Assembly: GCA_036139795.1 (NCBI GenBank)
Contig: JAYZYX010000336.1
Location: 1-25,800, forward strand
Source: Donghicola sp036139795
GTDB taxonomy: Bacteria; Pseudomonadota; Alphaproteobacteria; Rhodobacterales; Rhodobacteraceae
Length of the DNA: 25,800 nucleotides
Direction: 5' to 3'
Every line of letters starts with the position of its first letter. Within the stretch, counting starts at the first letter, position 1. Shown here in pieces: positions 1-8,053 of this stretch. The notes beneath the pieces are model-generated. The model made no database searches and had not been told where the DNA came from. It saw only the letters and a list, made by a program, of their open reading frames with translations. A program made the position numbers and the translations under genes.

Positions 1-822
1 CACACCCACATCGCCGCGGCGCAGGTCTTTGTCCGCGATCAGGCGGGCGTCTTGCAGCAGGGGCGCTTCGTGCAGGTGGGGGGTGATGATCTCAAGATCT
101 TTGGGGTTCAGGCGGACGATCACGTCCGACACGCCCGCCGCGATATTCTCGACGATGGTGTCGATACGCTTGGCAAAGCGGGCGGGGGTGCTGTCGATCT
201 GCACGCCCGCACGGTCCGAGGCCAGCTTGCGCACGGCTTCGGTGATCTGGTCGCGCAGACCGGCCATCGCGTCGGTGTCGGGGCGCATCAGGGCCTCGGC
301 GGCTTTCAGGAAGGCTTCACGCGCTTCGGCTAGTTCTTCTTGAGCTTGGGCGTAGGCCTCGGCGTGGCCCTCTGCGCGGGCCGCGGCGAGGGCATCTTCG
401 CTGACAGGTTCACCTTCGCCTTCGGTTTCGGGGGCGGTCAGGCGGCCTTTGGCCTCGCCTTCAACCAAACCGGACTGGTAGCCTTCGGCCCATGCCTCTT
501 TGCGGATTGCTTCGGCATCAACCGACGGTGCCTTGGGCTGCGCATCCTGCACCAGTGGCGAGCCTGCACCGTCGCCAAGTGCGGGGCGGGCGCGGGGGCT
601 AAGCTCCACGCGGTCCTCGGGGACCTCTAGCGCGGGCAGTTCCTGTTCGGCGACCGAGGTAAAACCACGGGGCTGGAAATCGCGGGTTTCATCCGAGGGA
701 CGGGCGGGCACGGGGCTGCGGCCCACAAAACCGGTTTCGTCGGCCTCGCGGATCAGGCGCATGATGTCGGCGTGATCCAGTGCGCGGCTGAGGGTGTCGT
801 TGTTGCGTGCGCTTTGTGCCAT
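1..822 (-). CDS. fliH: FliH-like flagellar export ATPase regulator (partial, 3' end off window)
   Basis: The frame is open from an ATG at 822 to the left edge, 274 codons without a stop, so the C-terminus is missing. The visible end contains ADKDLRRGDVGV, which matches the C-terminal FliH signature (an xxxLRRGDxxV strand). The middle (about residues 100-180) is rich in Ala and Glu and has AEGY/AEGH spacing typical of the FliH coiled stalk; the first 95 residues are Pro- and acid-rich and poorly conserved. FliH holds the export ATPase FliI at the base of the type III export gate. Its start codon overlaps the fliG stop as TAATG (820-824), so it is translationally coupled to fliG in the fleT-fliE-fliF-fliG operon. 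fliI and fliJ would be expected next, beyond the window. Identity rests on C-terminal motif and operon position. Confidence 0.85.
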   Translation of the reverse strand, partial: MAQSARNNDTLSRALDHADIMRLIREADETGFVGRSPVPARPSDETRDFQPRGFTSVAEQELPALEVPEDRVELSPRARPALGDGAGSPLVQDAQPKAPSVDAEAIRKEAWAEGYQSGLVEGEAKGRLTAPETEGEGEPVSEDALAAARAEGHAEAYAQAQEELAEAREAFLKAAEALMRPDTDAMAGLRDQITEAVRKLASDRAGVQIDSTPARFAKRIDTIVENIAAGVSDVIVRLNPKDLEIITPHLHEAPLLQDARLIADKDLRRGDVGV

Positions 823-1859
823 TAGACCATCTCCTCACCACCGCGACCGGCAAGGGTGATCGTTCCTGCATCGGCAAGACGACGGGCCACGGCGACAATC
901 TGTTTCTGGGCTTCCTGAACTGCGGTGAGGCGAACGGGGCCCATGGCCTCCATCTCGTCCTCGATGTTGGCGGCGGCGCGGCTGGACATACAACCCAGCA
1001 GCTTACGCAGCAGCTGGTCGTCCGCCCCTTTGAGCGCCAGAGTAAGAACTTCGGGTTCGATTTCGCGCAGCAGGGTCTGCAGGGCGCGGTCTTCCGACTG
1101 GATAAGGTTGTCGAAGACGAACATGTTGTCCTGCAGGTTCTCCATGAGGTCTTTGTCTTCGCTCTTGATCGCCTTCATGATGCGGACTTCCATGTCCTGC
1201 TTGGTAAAGTTCATGATGCGCGCCGCCGAGCGGATGCCGCCGATCTGGCTTGCCCGCAGGGTGGTGTTGGCCTTGAACTTGCGCTGCATGACCTTTTCCA
1301 GATCCTTCAGGGCGTCCGGCTGGACGTTGGTCAGGGTCGCGATGCGGAAGATCACATCGGGCTGGGTGGATTCGGGCAGCAGGCGCAGCACCTCGGCGGC
1401 CAGTTGCGTGTCGATCGAGGCGACAACCAGCGCCATGATCTGCGGGTGTTCGTCTACGATCAGCTCGCAAATCGCCTTGGCGTCCATCCAGTCGAAGATC
1501 TCGATGGGATGCTCGGCGCTGGAGGGGGTGATGCGCGACAGAACCGACTGGGCCTTGTCCGGACCCAGAGCGTCATTCAGGACGGTGCGGACATAGTTGC
1601 CTGCGCCGATGCCCAGATTGGTCTGCTGGCTTAGCTCTTCCAGAAACTGGTCCACCACGGCAGCGATGGTTTCGTGGCTGATGCGGCGGACACCGTACAT
1701 GGCGGCACCAAGATCCTGCACCTGACCGGGGTTCAGTTCCTTCAGCACGCTGGAGGCGGCAGTCTCACCGAACAGCATCATCAGGATCGCGGCCTTCTGG
1801 GTGCCGTCGAGACCGGCGAGTTGGGTGTTTTCTTCACCTACGGGAACCAGGGCGTTCAT
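822..1859 (-). CDS. fliG: Flagellar motor switch protein FliG
   Basis: The 345-residue product has the usual FliG length and three-domain layout. The N-terminal part (QKAAILMMLFGETAAS) is the FliF-binding domain, the middle carries the EHPQ motif (VDEHPQIMALV), and the C-terminal torque domain retains charged positions in SSRAAANIEDEMEAMGPVRL, corresponding to the Arg/Asp/Arg set that contacts MotA. FliG sits on the MS ring and transmits torque from the stators. The gene overlaps fliF by ATGA (1856-1859) and fliH by TAATG, so fliF, fliG and fliH are coupled. I see no missing key residue. Identification is secure. Confidence 0.97.
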   Translation of the reverse strand: MNALVPVGEENTQLAGLDGTQKAAILMMLFGETAASSVLKELNPGQVQDLGAAMYGVRRISHETIAAVVDQFLEELSQQTNLGIGAGNYVRTVLNDALGPDKAQSVLSRITPSSAEHPIEIFDWMDAKAICELIVDEHPQIMALVVASIDTQLAAEVLRLLPESTQPDVIFRIATLTNVQPDALKDLEKVMQRKFKANTTLRASQIGGIRSAARIMNFTKQDMEVRIMKAIKSEDKDLMENLQDNMFVFDNLIQSEDRALQTLLREIEPEVLTLALKGADDQLLRKLLGCMSSRAAANIEDEMEAMGPVRLTAVQEAQKQIVAVARRLADAGTITLAGRGGEEMV

Positions 1860-3634
1860 GGGGTGATCTCCTTGTCACGTTCGATCATCAGTTCGAACAC
1901 AGCTGCCACGCGGGCGCTTTCCACTTCGGCCAGATGGCGCAGCAGAGCGACCTTCTCTTCATAGGTGACAGCTTCATTCTTGAGCATTTCCACTTCGGGG
2001 CCGACGGGCAGGGCGGTGCCCTTGCCTTTGCCTTTTGCGGGTCGTCCGCCTTCGCCACCTGCGCTGCCACCGGCCATTTCGGGGGCGTCCTGACCTTCCA
2101 GACGGGCACGCAGGGTGGACAGGGTGTCGCCTTCGCCGACCTCGACCGTTTCGGCCAGTGCGGGGCTCAGGCCATAGTCCATCGGCTTGGGCAGCAGGCG
2201 GGACAGCAGCGGGCGGATAATCCCGAGGATAACGATCGCCAGTGCCACCAGCTGGGCCAGGATGCGGCCAACGGTCGGCAGCCAGTCGGCTTTGTACCAA
2301 GGGGCCTCATAGACATCGAAGGTGTCGATGAAGGGGCTGGACGAAACGGTGATGGTATCGCCGCGATCATCGCTGAAACCGATTGCGGTGCGGGCCAGTG
2401 CCTCGATCTCGCGCAGGACGGCCTCGGGCAACACTGCGGGTTCGGTCGGATCGGCACTGGTGGGCGCGCGCAGCAGGATGGCTGCATTTACGCGGGTGAT
2501 CTTGCTGCTAGGGGGCTGGATGGTTTCAACGCGGCGGCTGACTTCGTAGTTACGGGTCGAGGACGACGAGGTGTTGGTCACGTCACCCGCATTCAGACGG
2601 CCTTCGCCGGGCTGGTTGGCGGACAGATCAGCTTCGGCAGGGGGCGTATTCGAGATCGCACCCGGGATGCCGCCCGCTTTGCCGCTTTTGCTTTCCTCGT
2701 TCATTTTCTGCTCAGAGCGCAGAGCGGTCTGGTTCGGGCTGAACTGTTCGTTCATCACTTCGGAACGGGTAAAGTCCATGTCCAGCGTCACCTGAACGGC
2801 TGCGTTTCCTAGGCCGACGATGGGGGTGATCAGGGCTTCGATACGGTTGCGATACAGCTCTTCCATCTCGATGCGCTGGCGCGACTGCTGGTCGCTCATC
2901 TGGGTGATGGCGTCATCGCTGCCGTTGGTCAGCAGGCGGCCGGTCTGGTCCACAACAGACACGTTCGCCCGCGGCATGCCGGGGATCGAGGTGCTGACAA
3001 GGCTAACGATCGCTTCGACCTGACTTTGACCTAGCGTGTTGCCAGGGGCCACTTGCAGGAAGACCGACGCGCGGGGCGGCTGGGTATCGCGGACAAAGGC
3101 GGTGCGTTCGGGCAAGGCCAGATGCACGCGGGCTTGCGTGATGACTTTGATCTCGGAAATCGAGCGGGCCAGATCCAGTTCGTGCATCCGGCGCAGACGG
3201 GCGCTTTCGACGCTGCGGCTGGTGCCCATTGGCATATCGGTGATGGTGGACAGACCATCGGGGGTGCCTGCGGGCAGGCCTTCGGCGGCCAGCGCCATAC
3301 GGGCTTTGTGGAAGTCGGCCTTGATCACCTGAAGCTGGCCGGTTTCGGGGTCCAGCTGCGCGGTGATGCCCTGGCTGGTCAGCAGCTCCAGCGCCGAGGC
3401 CTTTTCGTTTTCAGGCAGGCCGGTGTTGAGGTTCACCATGCCCGGCGTGGACAGGAACATATAGATCATCAGACCCAGCACAGCGGCCGAGACCAGCACG
3501 ATCGCCGGCATCGCCCGACGTACGCCCGGCTGGTCGGTGACACCACGGGTCCATTCAAATGCGTTCTGGCCTTTGGCCATCAGCGAATTTGCCTGTCCAC
3601 CTGCGAGCACCGGAGCTGTCGATGTGTCCACCAT
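1856..3634 (-). CDS. fliF: Flagellar MS-ring protein FliF
   Basis: The 592-residue product has the FliF architecture: an N-terminal membrane segment around residues 44-61 (AIVLVSAAVLGLMIYMFL), periplasmic ring-building domains (including the conserved ARVHLALPERTAFVRD stretch and VSLVSTSIPGMPRANVSVVD), and a second membrane segment near residues 465-485 (LAQLVALAIVILGIIRPLL). The cytoplasmic tail ends in the FliG-binding helix (EEKVALLRHLAEVESARVAAVFELMI). FliF forms the inner-membrane MS ring that seeds basal body assembly. The ATG at 3634 has an AGGGA ribosome site 7 bases upstream. It follows fliE after a 39-base gap and overlaps fliG. Confidence 0.97.
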   Translation of the reverse strand: MVDTSTAPVLAGGQANSLMAKGQNAFEWTRGVTDQPGVRRAMPAIVLVSAAVLGLMIYMFLSTPGMVNLNTGLPENEKASALELLTSQGITAQLDPETGQLQVIKADFHKARMALAAEGLPAGTPDGLSTITDMPMGTSRSVESARLRRMHELDLARSISEIKVITQARVHLALPERTAFVRDTQPPRASVFLQVAPGNTLGQSQVEAIVSLVSTSIPGMPRANVSVVDQTGRLLTNGSDDAITQMSDQQSRQRIEMEELYRNRIEALITPIVGLGNAAVQVTLDMDFTRSEVMNEQFSPNQTALRSEQKMNEESKSGKAGGIPGAISNTPPAEADLSANQPGEGRLNAGDVTNTSSSSTRNYEVSRRVETIQPPSSKITRVNAAILLRAPTSADPTEPAVLPEAVLREIEALARTAIGFSDDRGDTITVSSSPFIDTFDVYEAPWYKADWLPTVGRILAQLVALAIVILGIIRPLLSRLLPKPMDYGLSPALAETVEVGEGDTLSTLRARLEGQDAPEMAGGSAGGEGGRPAKGKGKGTALPVGPEVEMLKNEAVTYEEKVALLRHLAEVESARVAAVFELMIERDKEITP

Positions 3635-3673
3635 GTTCTGTCCCTAGCGTCTAACTCGTGTTCAACCGGTCAA

Positions 3674-3997
3674 TCAGACCGGCATATTCATGATATCGCG
3701 GTAGGCGTTCAGCGCCTTGTTGCGAACCTGAAGGGTCATCTGGAACCCGAGGCTGGCGACCTGTTGTTCGATCATCACCGATGCGATGTCGTCGGTCTTG
3801 CCGGTCTCGTAATCCTTTGCGGATTGCGCCGCGTTGCTTTGTGCGTTGGCCACATTGTCGAGTGCGTCATTCACTCGCTGACCAAAGCTGGGGCCTTCTG
3901 CGCCCGAGGGTTTGAGGGTCTCGGTGGGTTTGGACGCCCCCGAAACCGAACCGAGCGGCAGTGCGCCAAACACCGAAGTGGGGCCATTGATGCTCAT
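3674..3997 (-). CDS. fliE: Flagellar hook-basal body protein FliE
   Basis: The 107-residue protein has the typical FliE size and C-terminus: SVMIEQQVASLGFQMTLQVRNKALNAYRDIMNMPV matches the conserved helix of FliE, which joins the MS ring to the proximal rod. The N-terminal third is low complexity and variable, as is usual. The ATG at 3997 is preceded by GAGGA. The gene lies 73 bases after fleT and 39 before fliF, in the same order as the R. sphaeroides fleT-fliE-fliF operon. FliE is exported through the type III gate without a cleaved signal, and none is seen here. Confidence 0.96.
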   Translation of the reverse strand: MSINGPTSVFGALPLGSVSGASKPTETLKPSGAEGPSFGQRVNDALDNVANAQSNAAQSAKDYETGKTDDIASVMIEQQVASLGFQMTLQVRNKALNAYRDIMNMPV

Positions 3998-4070
3998 GTG
4001 TTCAGATCCTCTTTGCTTTTCTGCTCGTCATTATCGTTGTTGCCTGCGTGTCAGGGTTGGCCGTGCCGTC

Positions 4071-5198
4071 TTATGCAGCTTGGGCCATCGAGGTGTGGTG
4101 CAGCAGCCCCGGCTTGCCGTTCAGCATGATGTCTTCTGCGGTGATCTGCTTGCCATCATGTAGAACCAGAGCGCGCTGGATCACGTTTTCCAATTCACGC
4201 ACATTGCCCGGCCAGGTGTGGGCCATCAGCACGTCGCAGGCCTCTTCGGTCAGGACGGGCAGGGCCTCGCCGCAGTGACGGCGCAGCAGGGCGGCGGCCA
4301 GTGCGGGGATGTCTTCGGCACGCTCGGCCAGCTTCTGGGTGGCCAGGGGGAAGACGTTCAGGCGGTAGTACAGGTCTTCGCGGAAGGTGCCCTCGGCGAC
4401 GGCTTCGGCCATGTCGCGGTTCGAGGTGGCAATCACGCGGATATCCACGGCGCATTCATTCTGCGAACCCAGCGGAGTGACTTTCTTTTCCTGCAGGACG
4501 CGCAGCAGCTTGGCTTGCAGACCCAGCGGCATCTCCGAGATTTCGTCCAGCAGCAGGGTGCCACCGTCTGCGGCGCGTACGATGCCTTTGTTGGCGGTTG
4601 ATGCGCCGGTGAACGAGCCCTTCTCGTAGCCGAACAGGATCGCTTCCAGCATGTTTTCGGGGATGGCAGCGCAGTTGATGGCCACGAAAGGCGCATCGGC
4701 GCGGCGCGAATGATCATGGACGGTGCGGGCCAGAACCTCTTTGCCGCTGCCGGTCGGGCCGTTGATGAAGACGGTCACATCGGTGCGGGCCACGCGGGCG
4801 GTCATGTCGATCAGGGCGCCGGTCTGTGCGTCAGCAGCAACCATGCCACCGAAGGGCGCAGCGATCAGGTCCGACAGCATCAGAAGAGGACCGTTGCGCA
4901 GCGCATCCGCGGAACCGGCGGGCAGACCGAAGCGAACCATGCGACCACCCAGCTCTTCGGTGATGGTCAGTTCGGTTGCGGCCTCATCCACGATGATGAC
5001 GCGCTTGGCGCCAGCAACCTTGGCCTTTTCCACCACACCGCGCTGGCCACCCAGAGCGGCCTCGGCTGCGGCGCTACATACAAAGGTCAGGGCCTTGCCA
5101 TCGGTGGCGCATTCTACTTGTGCCCGGCGGCGCGAGAGCAGATCGGTCAGACCTGCGGCTGCGGTAAACTCGGTCGGGATAATCAGAATATCGGTCAT
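4071..5198 (-). CDS. fleT: Sigma-54 activator lacking a DNA-binding domain (FleT-like)
   Basis: The 375-residue protein is an AAA+ sigma-54 activator. Residues 1-115 look like a degraded regulatory domain without a clear receiver Asp pocket. The AAA+ core follows: Walker A GPTGSGKE (147-154), the sigma-54 contact loop as GSFTGA (194-199, normally GAFTGA), Walker B TLLLDEISEM, and the arginine-finger region REDLYYRLNVF. After the WPGNVRELENV segment the protein ends within about 35 residues; the C-terminal Fis-type helix-turn-helix is absent. As I recall, R. sphaeroides FleT also lacks that domain, acts with FleQ, and heads the same fliE-fliF operon. A DNA-bound partner (FleQ type) would have to be encoded outside this window. 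A strong sigma-54 promoter lies upstream. Confidence 0.88.
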   Translation of the reverse strand: MTDILIIPTEFTAAAGLTDLLSRRRAQVECATDGKALTFVCSAAAEAALGGQRGVVEKAKVAGAKRVIIVDEAATELTITEELGGRMVRFGLPAGSADALRNGPLLMLSDLIAAPFGGMVAADAQTGALIDMTARVARTDVTVFINGPTGSGKEVLARTVHDHSRRADAPFVAINCAAIPENMLEAILFGYEKGSFTGASTANKGIVRAADGGTLLLDEISEMPLGLQAKLLRVLQEKKVTPLGSQNECAVDIRVIATSNRDMAEAVAEGTFREDLYYRLNVFPLATQKLAERAEDIPALAAALLRRHCGEALPVLTEEACDVLMAHTWPGNVRELENVIQRALVLHDGKQITAEDIMLNGKPGLLHHTSMAQAA

Positions 5199-5230
5199 GG
5201 CGTCCTCGCATAGCTGTCGAGGTTTTAAGA

Positions 5231-5247
5231 GGCAGGAGTCGTGCCAA
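5231..5247 (-). promoter_or_regulatory. Sigma-54 promoter of the fleT-fliEFGH operon
   Basis: On the minus strand the sequence reads TTGGCACGACTCCTGCC, with GG and GC separated by exactly 10 bases (the -24/-12 elements of RpoN promoters). Transcription would start near 5220, about 20 bases before the fleT ATG at 5198, leaving room for the GAGGA ribosome site. Confidence 0.82.
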
Positions 5248-5283
5248 ATCGCATGTGGTCGAAAATTTTTTTCACAAAGACCC

Positions 5284-5310
5284 TAAAATAAGGCTCAAGC
5301 CAGCCGATGA
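5284..5310 (+). promoter_or_regulatory. Sigma-28 (FliA) promoter facing the 5577 gene and che operon
   Basis: TAAA (5284-5287), 15 bases, then GCCGATGA (5303-5310) matches the FliA pattern TAAA-N15-GCCGATAA at 11 of 12 defined positions. The start of transcription would be near 5317, which gives an unusually long leader of about 260 bases before the first likely gene. Confidence 0.68.
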
Positions 5311-5576
5311 ATGTTCCGATAGGGGCGAAAGGCGTGTCATTGCGCTGACTCTGACAGGGAAAAGCCGTCAGTTGACGGGATTCCGACACCCCCTTTGCCT
5401 TTCCTGCACACCGATAGACTCCGTATGGCTAGGCTGTTGGACGTAGGTAGGTAGGATGACCCACCCCTAAGTGTGCCGAATGGATAGGGCGACCGAGTCC
5501 AAAAGAGGTATGAAACAAAATTCAACGGGGCCGTTTAGCTTTTCAGACGTCGAAATGAACAAGCGTAGGCCCAACC
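5311..5576 (+). other. Gene-free leader between the FliA promoter and the 5577 gene
   Basis: No convincing gene is seen here; the short open frames lack ribosome sites and run across the promoter or into the next gene in another frame. It holds an inverted repeat CCGTCA-GT-TGACGG (5365-5378) and a short tandem run of GTAGG units near 5445-5455. It could be a long untranslated leader, hold activator sites for the divergent fleT promoter, or encode a small RNA. I see no clear terminator inside it. Confidence 0.4.
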
Positions 5577-5882
5577 ATGTTTTCCAAAACATACCATCTG
5601 AAGTTTCCAAGTCTGGATGCGGCGCAAATCGCGGCTCCTTTTGTGACCGAGTCCATCGGGAATGCCATCCCCGAGTGCAACATGTCCGGTCTCACTGTCC
5701 TGATCAGTAAAGAGGGCGACATTTCCGTAAATGTCTTTTTCCCCTCAGCAGCCGATCTGAAAACCTTCGAAAAGAACCACGGCGGTTTTGTGGATGCGAT
5801 GAAGTCCACATTCCTCTTCCGCTCAACGGGGTTCGACGGGGTCTGCATCTTTAACTTCGACGCAAGTACCGACGCAGCCTGA
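5577..5882 (+). CDS. Small soluble protein of unknown function preceding the che operon
   Basis: I do not recognise this 101-residue protein. It has no signal peptide or membrane segment. The pattern of strands (YHLKFPSL, GLTVLISKEGDISVNVFFPS) and helices (ADLKTFEKNHGGFVDAMKS) would fit a small alpha/beta fold, perhaps of the ferredoxin-like or ABM type, but that is a guess. The start ATG at 5577 has only a weak ribosome site. The gene lies between a good FliA promoter (5284-5310) and the sigma-54 promoter of cheA (5898-5914), so it may be a late flagellar or chemotaxis gene and its transcript may read into the che operon. Codon use resembles that of its neighbours, which supports a real gene. 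Confidence 0.7.
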   Translation: MFSKTYHLKFPSLDAAQIAAPFVTESIGNAIPECNMSGLTVLISKEGDISVNVFFPSAADLKTFEKNHGGFVDAMKSTFLFRSTGFDGVCIFNFDASTDAA

Positions 5883-5897
5883 CGAAATTTTCCAGAC

Positions 5898-5914
5898 TCG
5901 GCACGGGGTTTGCA
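5898..5914 (+). promoter_or_regulatory. Sigma-54 promoter of the chemotaxis operon
   Basis: The sequence TCGGCACGGGGTTTGCA has GG (5900-5901) and GC (5912-5913) with exactly 10 bases between, and the full GGCACG and TTTGCA cores. Transcription would start near 5925, about 100 bases before the cheA ATG at 6027. Confidence 0.78.
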
Positions 5915-5960
5915 TTGGCATCCCGGGACTGAATTAAAAGCCATGAGGCTGTCGGAAAAC

Positions 5961-5975
5961 CGTTGTCTGACAACG
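5961..5975. repeat. Perfect inverted repeat in the cheA leader
   Basis: CGTTGTC-T-GACAACG is a perfect 7-base inverted repeat with a single-base centre, located between the predicted transcription start (about 5925) and the cheA ATG. The one-base spacer favours a protein-binding site on DNA over an RNA hairpin. No binding protein is known from the sequence. Confidence 0.5.
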
Positions 5976-6026
5976 TGATGCACGGCGGCTTTGAGAACGA
6001 AGCGATAGGCAAGGAAAGGCACGCGC

Positions 6027-7250
6027 ATGAGCGCTAATCCTGAAGCCACAACTGAAAAATCAAGCGGTGGCGCACTTCTTCGTGTGTCCTCTGACAAGAT
6101 TGGTCGTTTGATGGACCTTGTCGGTGAGCTTTCGCTCAGCGTGTCGGAGACCGTGAACTCGCCAGATCTTGAGGGCCTTGATCTGGTCGGGTTCGACGCC
6201 GCCGCACACCGGTTGTCCATGATCGTCCGCGAAGTGCAGGACGCCGCCACCGAATTGCGACTGGTTCCCGTCGGCGAGGTCTTCCGCCGCCTGAAACGGA
6301 TGGTCCGCGAGCTTGAGCGTGAAACCAAAAAAGACATTGATCTGATTATCGAGGGCGATGACACCGCCATCGACAAGCTTGTCGCTGACAAACTGTATGA
6401 TCCGCTGCTGCACGTTGTCCGTAACTCGGCCGACCACGGTCTGGAGACTCCGGAAGAGCGCGCACAGACCTCTAAAAAGAAATCTGGCACCATCAAACTG
6501 ACCGCCGCGCAGGTGGGCAGCGAGGTGCGCATTCAGGTGATCGACGACGGTCGCGGCCTGAACCGCGAGAAAATCCTGAAGATCGCCCGCAAGCGCGGTT
6601 TTTTCGGCGAAACCGAAGAGCCCGAACCCGAGCGCCTTTGGAAATGTATCTTCGAGCCCGGCTTCTCGACCGCTGAAAAGGTCTCGACCCTGTCGGGCCG
6701 CGGCGTGGGTATGGACGTTCTGAACACCACCATGAGTGAGCTGCGTGGCCGCATCGCGGTGGACAGCGAAGAAGGCACCGGCACGACTGTATCCCTGCAT
6801 ATTCCAGTGTCGCTGGCCTTCCTTGACAGCATTTTGCTGCGTCTTGGCAAGCACCTGTTCACGGTGCCGGTCGAGGATATCTCCGAGATCGTCAAACCCG
6901 GTTCCTCCGATATCGTGGGCGTCTCGGCCCGTCGCGGCAAGGAAAAGGGCTCGGATATGCTGCGCCTTCGCGGTGCCCATATCCCGATCCTGCGCCTTGA
7001 GAAGTTCTACAACAGCAAAGTCACCGACATGACGCCGCTGTCAGAGATGGTCTGCATCGTCTTCAACACCTCTCGCGGGACCATAGCGGTGCCGGTGGAT
7101 GAGGTGATGGATCGTCAGCAAGTGGTGATGAAGCCGCTGGTCGGCAGCCTTGCCAAGGTCCGTGCCAGCTGGGGCTGCGCCCTGCTGCCGTCGGGCGAAG
7201 TCGCAATCGTTCTGGATTGCGAACGCCTTGCTTCGGGGGACGAAAAATGA
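6027..7250 (+). CDS. cheA4: Chemotaxis kinase CheA without a His phosphotransfer domain (CheA4-like)
   Basis: The 407-residue protein begins directly with the P3 dimerisation helices (DKIGRLMDLVGELSLSVSE, about residues 23-41). The kinase core P4 is intact: N box HVVRNSADHGLE (129-140, Asn133), G1 box DDGRGL (173-178), F box FEPGFST (209-215) and G2 box GRGVGMDV (224-231). A CheW-like P5 domain follows from about residue 260. The P1 His domain and the P2 domain are missing, so it cannot autophosphorylate in the usual way and must phosphorylate a His on another protein. The giant CheA at the end of this operon is the obvious acceptor. This matches R. sphaeroides CheA4, which phosphorylates CheA3. 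It overlaps cheR by ATGA. Confidence 0.92.
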   Translation: MSANPEATTEKSSGGALLRVSSDKIGRLMDLVGELSLSVSETVNSPDLEGLDLVGFDAAAHRLSMIVREVQDAATELRLVPVGEVFRRLKRMVRELERETKKDIDLIIEGDDTAIDKLVADKLYDPLLHVVRNSADHGLETPEERAQTSKKKSGTIKLTAAQVGSEVRIQVIDDGRGLNREKILKIARKRGFFGETEEPEPERLWKCIFEPGFSTAEKVSTLSGRGVGMDVLNTTMSELRGRIAVDSEEGTGTTVSLHIPVSLAFLDSILLRLGKHLFTVPVEDISEIVKPGSSDIVGVSARRGKEKGSDMLRLRGAHIPILRLEKFYNSKVTDMTPLSEMVCIVFNTSRGTIAVPVDEVMDRQQVVMKPLVGSLAKVRASWGCALLPSGEVAIVLDCERLASGDEK

Positions 7251-8053
7251 GTTTCCCCGATCAGGCCGGATATGAACAGATCCGCTCTTGGCTGAGCGAC
7301 CGTTGCGGCATCAACTTTGCCGACAACAAGCAGGAACTGTTGCGTCAGCGACTGTCCCGCGTGACGCGCCGGTTTGACTATGGCGATCTGAACGGCTTGG
7401 CCCATGACCTGCTGCACAATCCGCCCCAAGAGGTCGAACTGGCCGTCATGAGCGCGGCCTCGACCAACCACACCTATTTCTTCCGCGAGCCGGAAGTTCT
7501 GGACAATTTCCGCACGATGATCCTTCCCGAGATCGCCGAGCGCGCCGAGATGCGTGTTTGGAGTGCGGCGGCCTCGACCGGTGACGAAGCCTATACCGTT
7601 GCTATTCTGGTGGCCGAAACTCTGGGCCGTCAGGCTTTGAAGAAGCTGAAGATTCTGGGCACCGATATCAGTGCGCCCGTTGTGGCCCGCGCCGAGATGG
7701 GGGTCTTCCCCCACCGCCAGTTTGCACAGACGGATCCGTCGATCCTGTCGCGCTATTTCGAGCCTGCAGGCATGGAGCAGTACCGCGTAAAAGAAGAGAT
7801 CCGTGACGTCTGTACGTTCCGCCGGATGAACCTGAAGGCACGGCCCTATCCGTTCATTCACCCGTTCCAGGTCGTGTTTTGCCGGAACATTCTGTACTAC
7901 TTCGACCGTGCTGATCAGATCGGCACGCTGGAAGCGATCTATGACGCGACCGAACCCGGTGGCTGGCTGATCACCTCTGTCACGGAATCGATCCGTGATC
8001 TGGGATCGCGCTGGGAGCCTGTGGTGGCGGGTATCTACCGGAGGCCTGCATAA
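7247..8053 (+). CDS. cheR: Chemoreceptor glutamate methyltransferase CheR
   Basis: The 268-residue product methylates glutamates on chemoreceptors using S-adenosylmethionine. The N-terminal helical domain (residues about 1-70) precedes the Rossmann-type catalytic domain with SAAASTGDEAYT, the cofactor-binding loop normally written SxGCSTGEEPYS, and the conserved FQVVFCRNILYYFD strand near residues 205-218. The Gly-Cys before STG is replaced by Ala-Ala. I chose the ATG at 7247 because it overlaps the cheA stop as ATGA; longer versions would extend back into cheA. It overlaps cheB as TAATG (8051-8055). R. sphaeroides CheR3 holds the matching place. Confidence 0.95.
   Translation: MSFPDQAGYEQIRSWLSDRCGINFADNKQELLRQRLSRVTRRFDYGDLNGLAHDLLHNPPQEVELAVMSAASTNHTYFFREPEVLDNFRTMILPEIAERAEMRVWSAAASTGDEAYTVAILVAETLGRQALKKLKILGTDISAPVVARAEMGVFPHRQFAQTDPSILSRYFEPAGMEQYRVKEEIRDVCTFRRMNLKARPYPFIHPFQVVFCRNILYYFDRADQIGTLEAIYDATEPGGWLITSVTESIRDLGSRWEPVVAGIYRRPA

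Noticed and set aside
807..1634. 275-codon plus-strand frame opposite fliG
   Set aside because: Antisense to a fully conserved FliG; no independent evidence.
1934..2812. 292-codon plus-strand frame opposite fliF
   Set aside because: Antisense shadow of fliF with a low-complexity Gly/Gln-rich product.
3053..4129. 358-codon plus-strand frame opposite fliF, fliE and the end of fleT
   Set aside because: It spans three real genes on the other strand and has no ribosome site or recognisable domain.
5471..5710. 79-codon plus-strand frame before and over the 5577 gene
   Set aside because: It overlaps the 5577 gene in another frame, has a Cys/His/Arg-rich product and no ribosome site.
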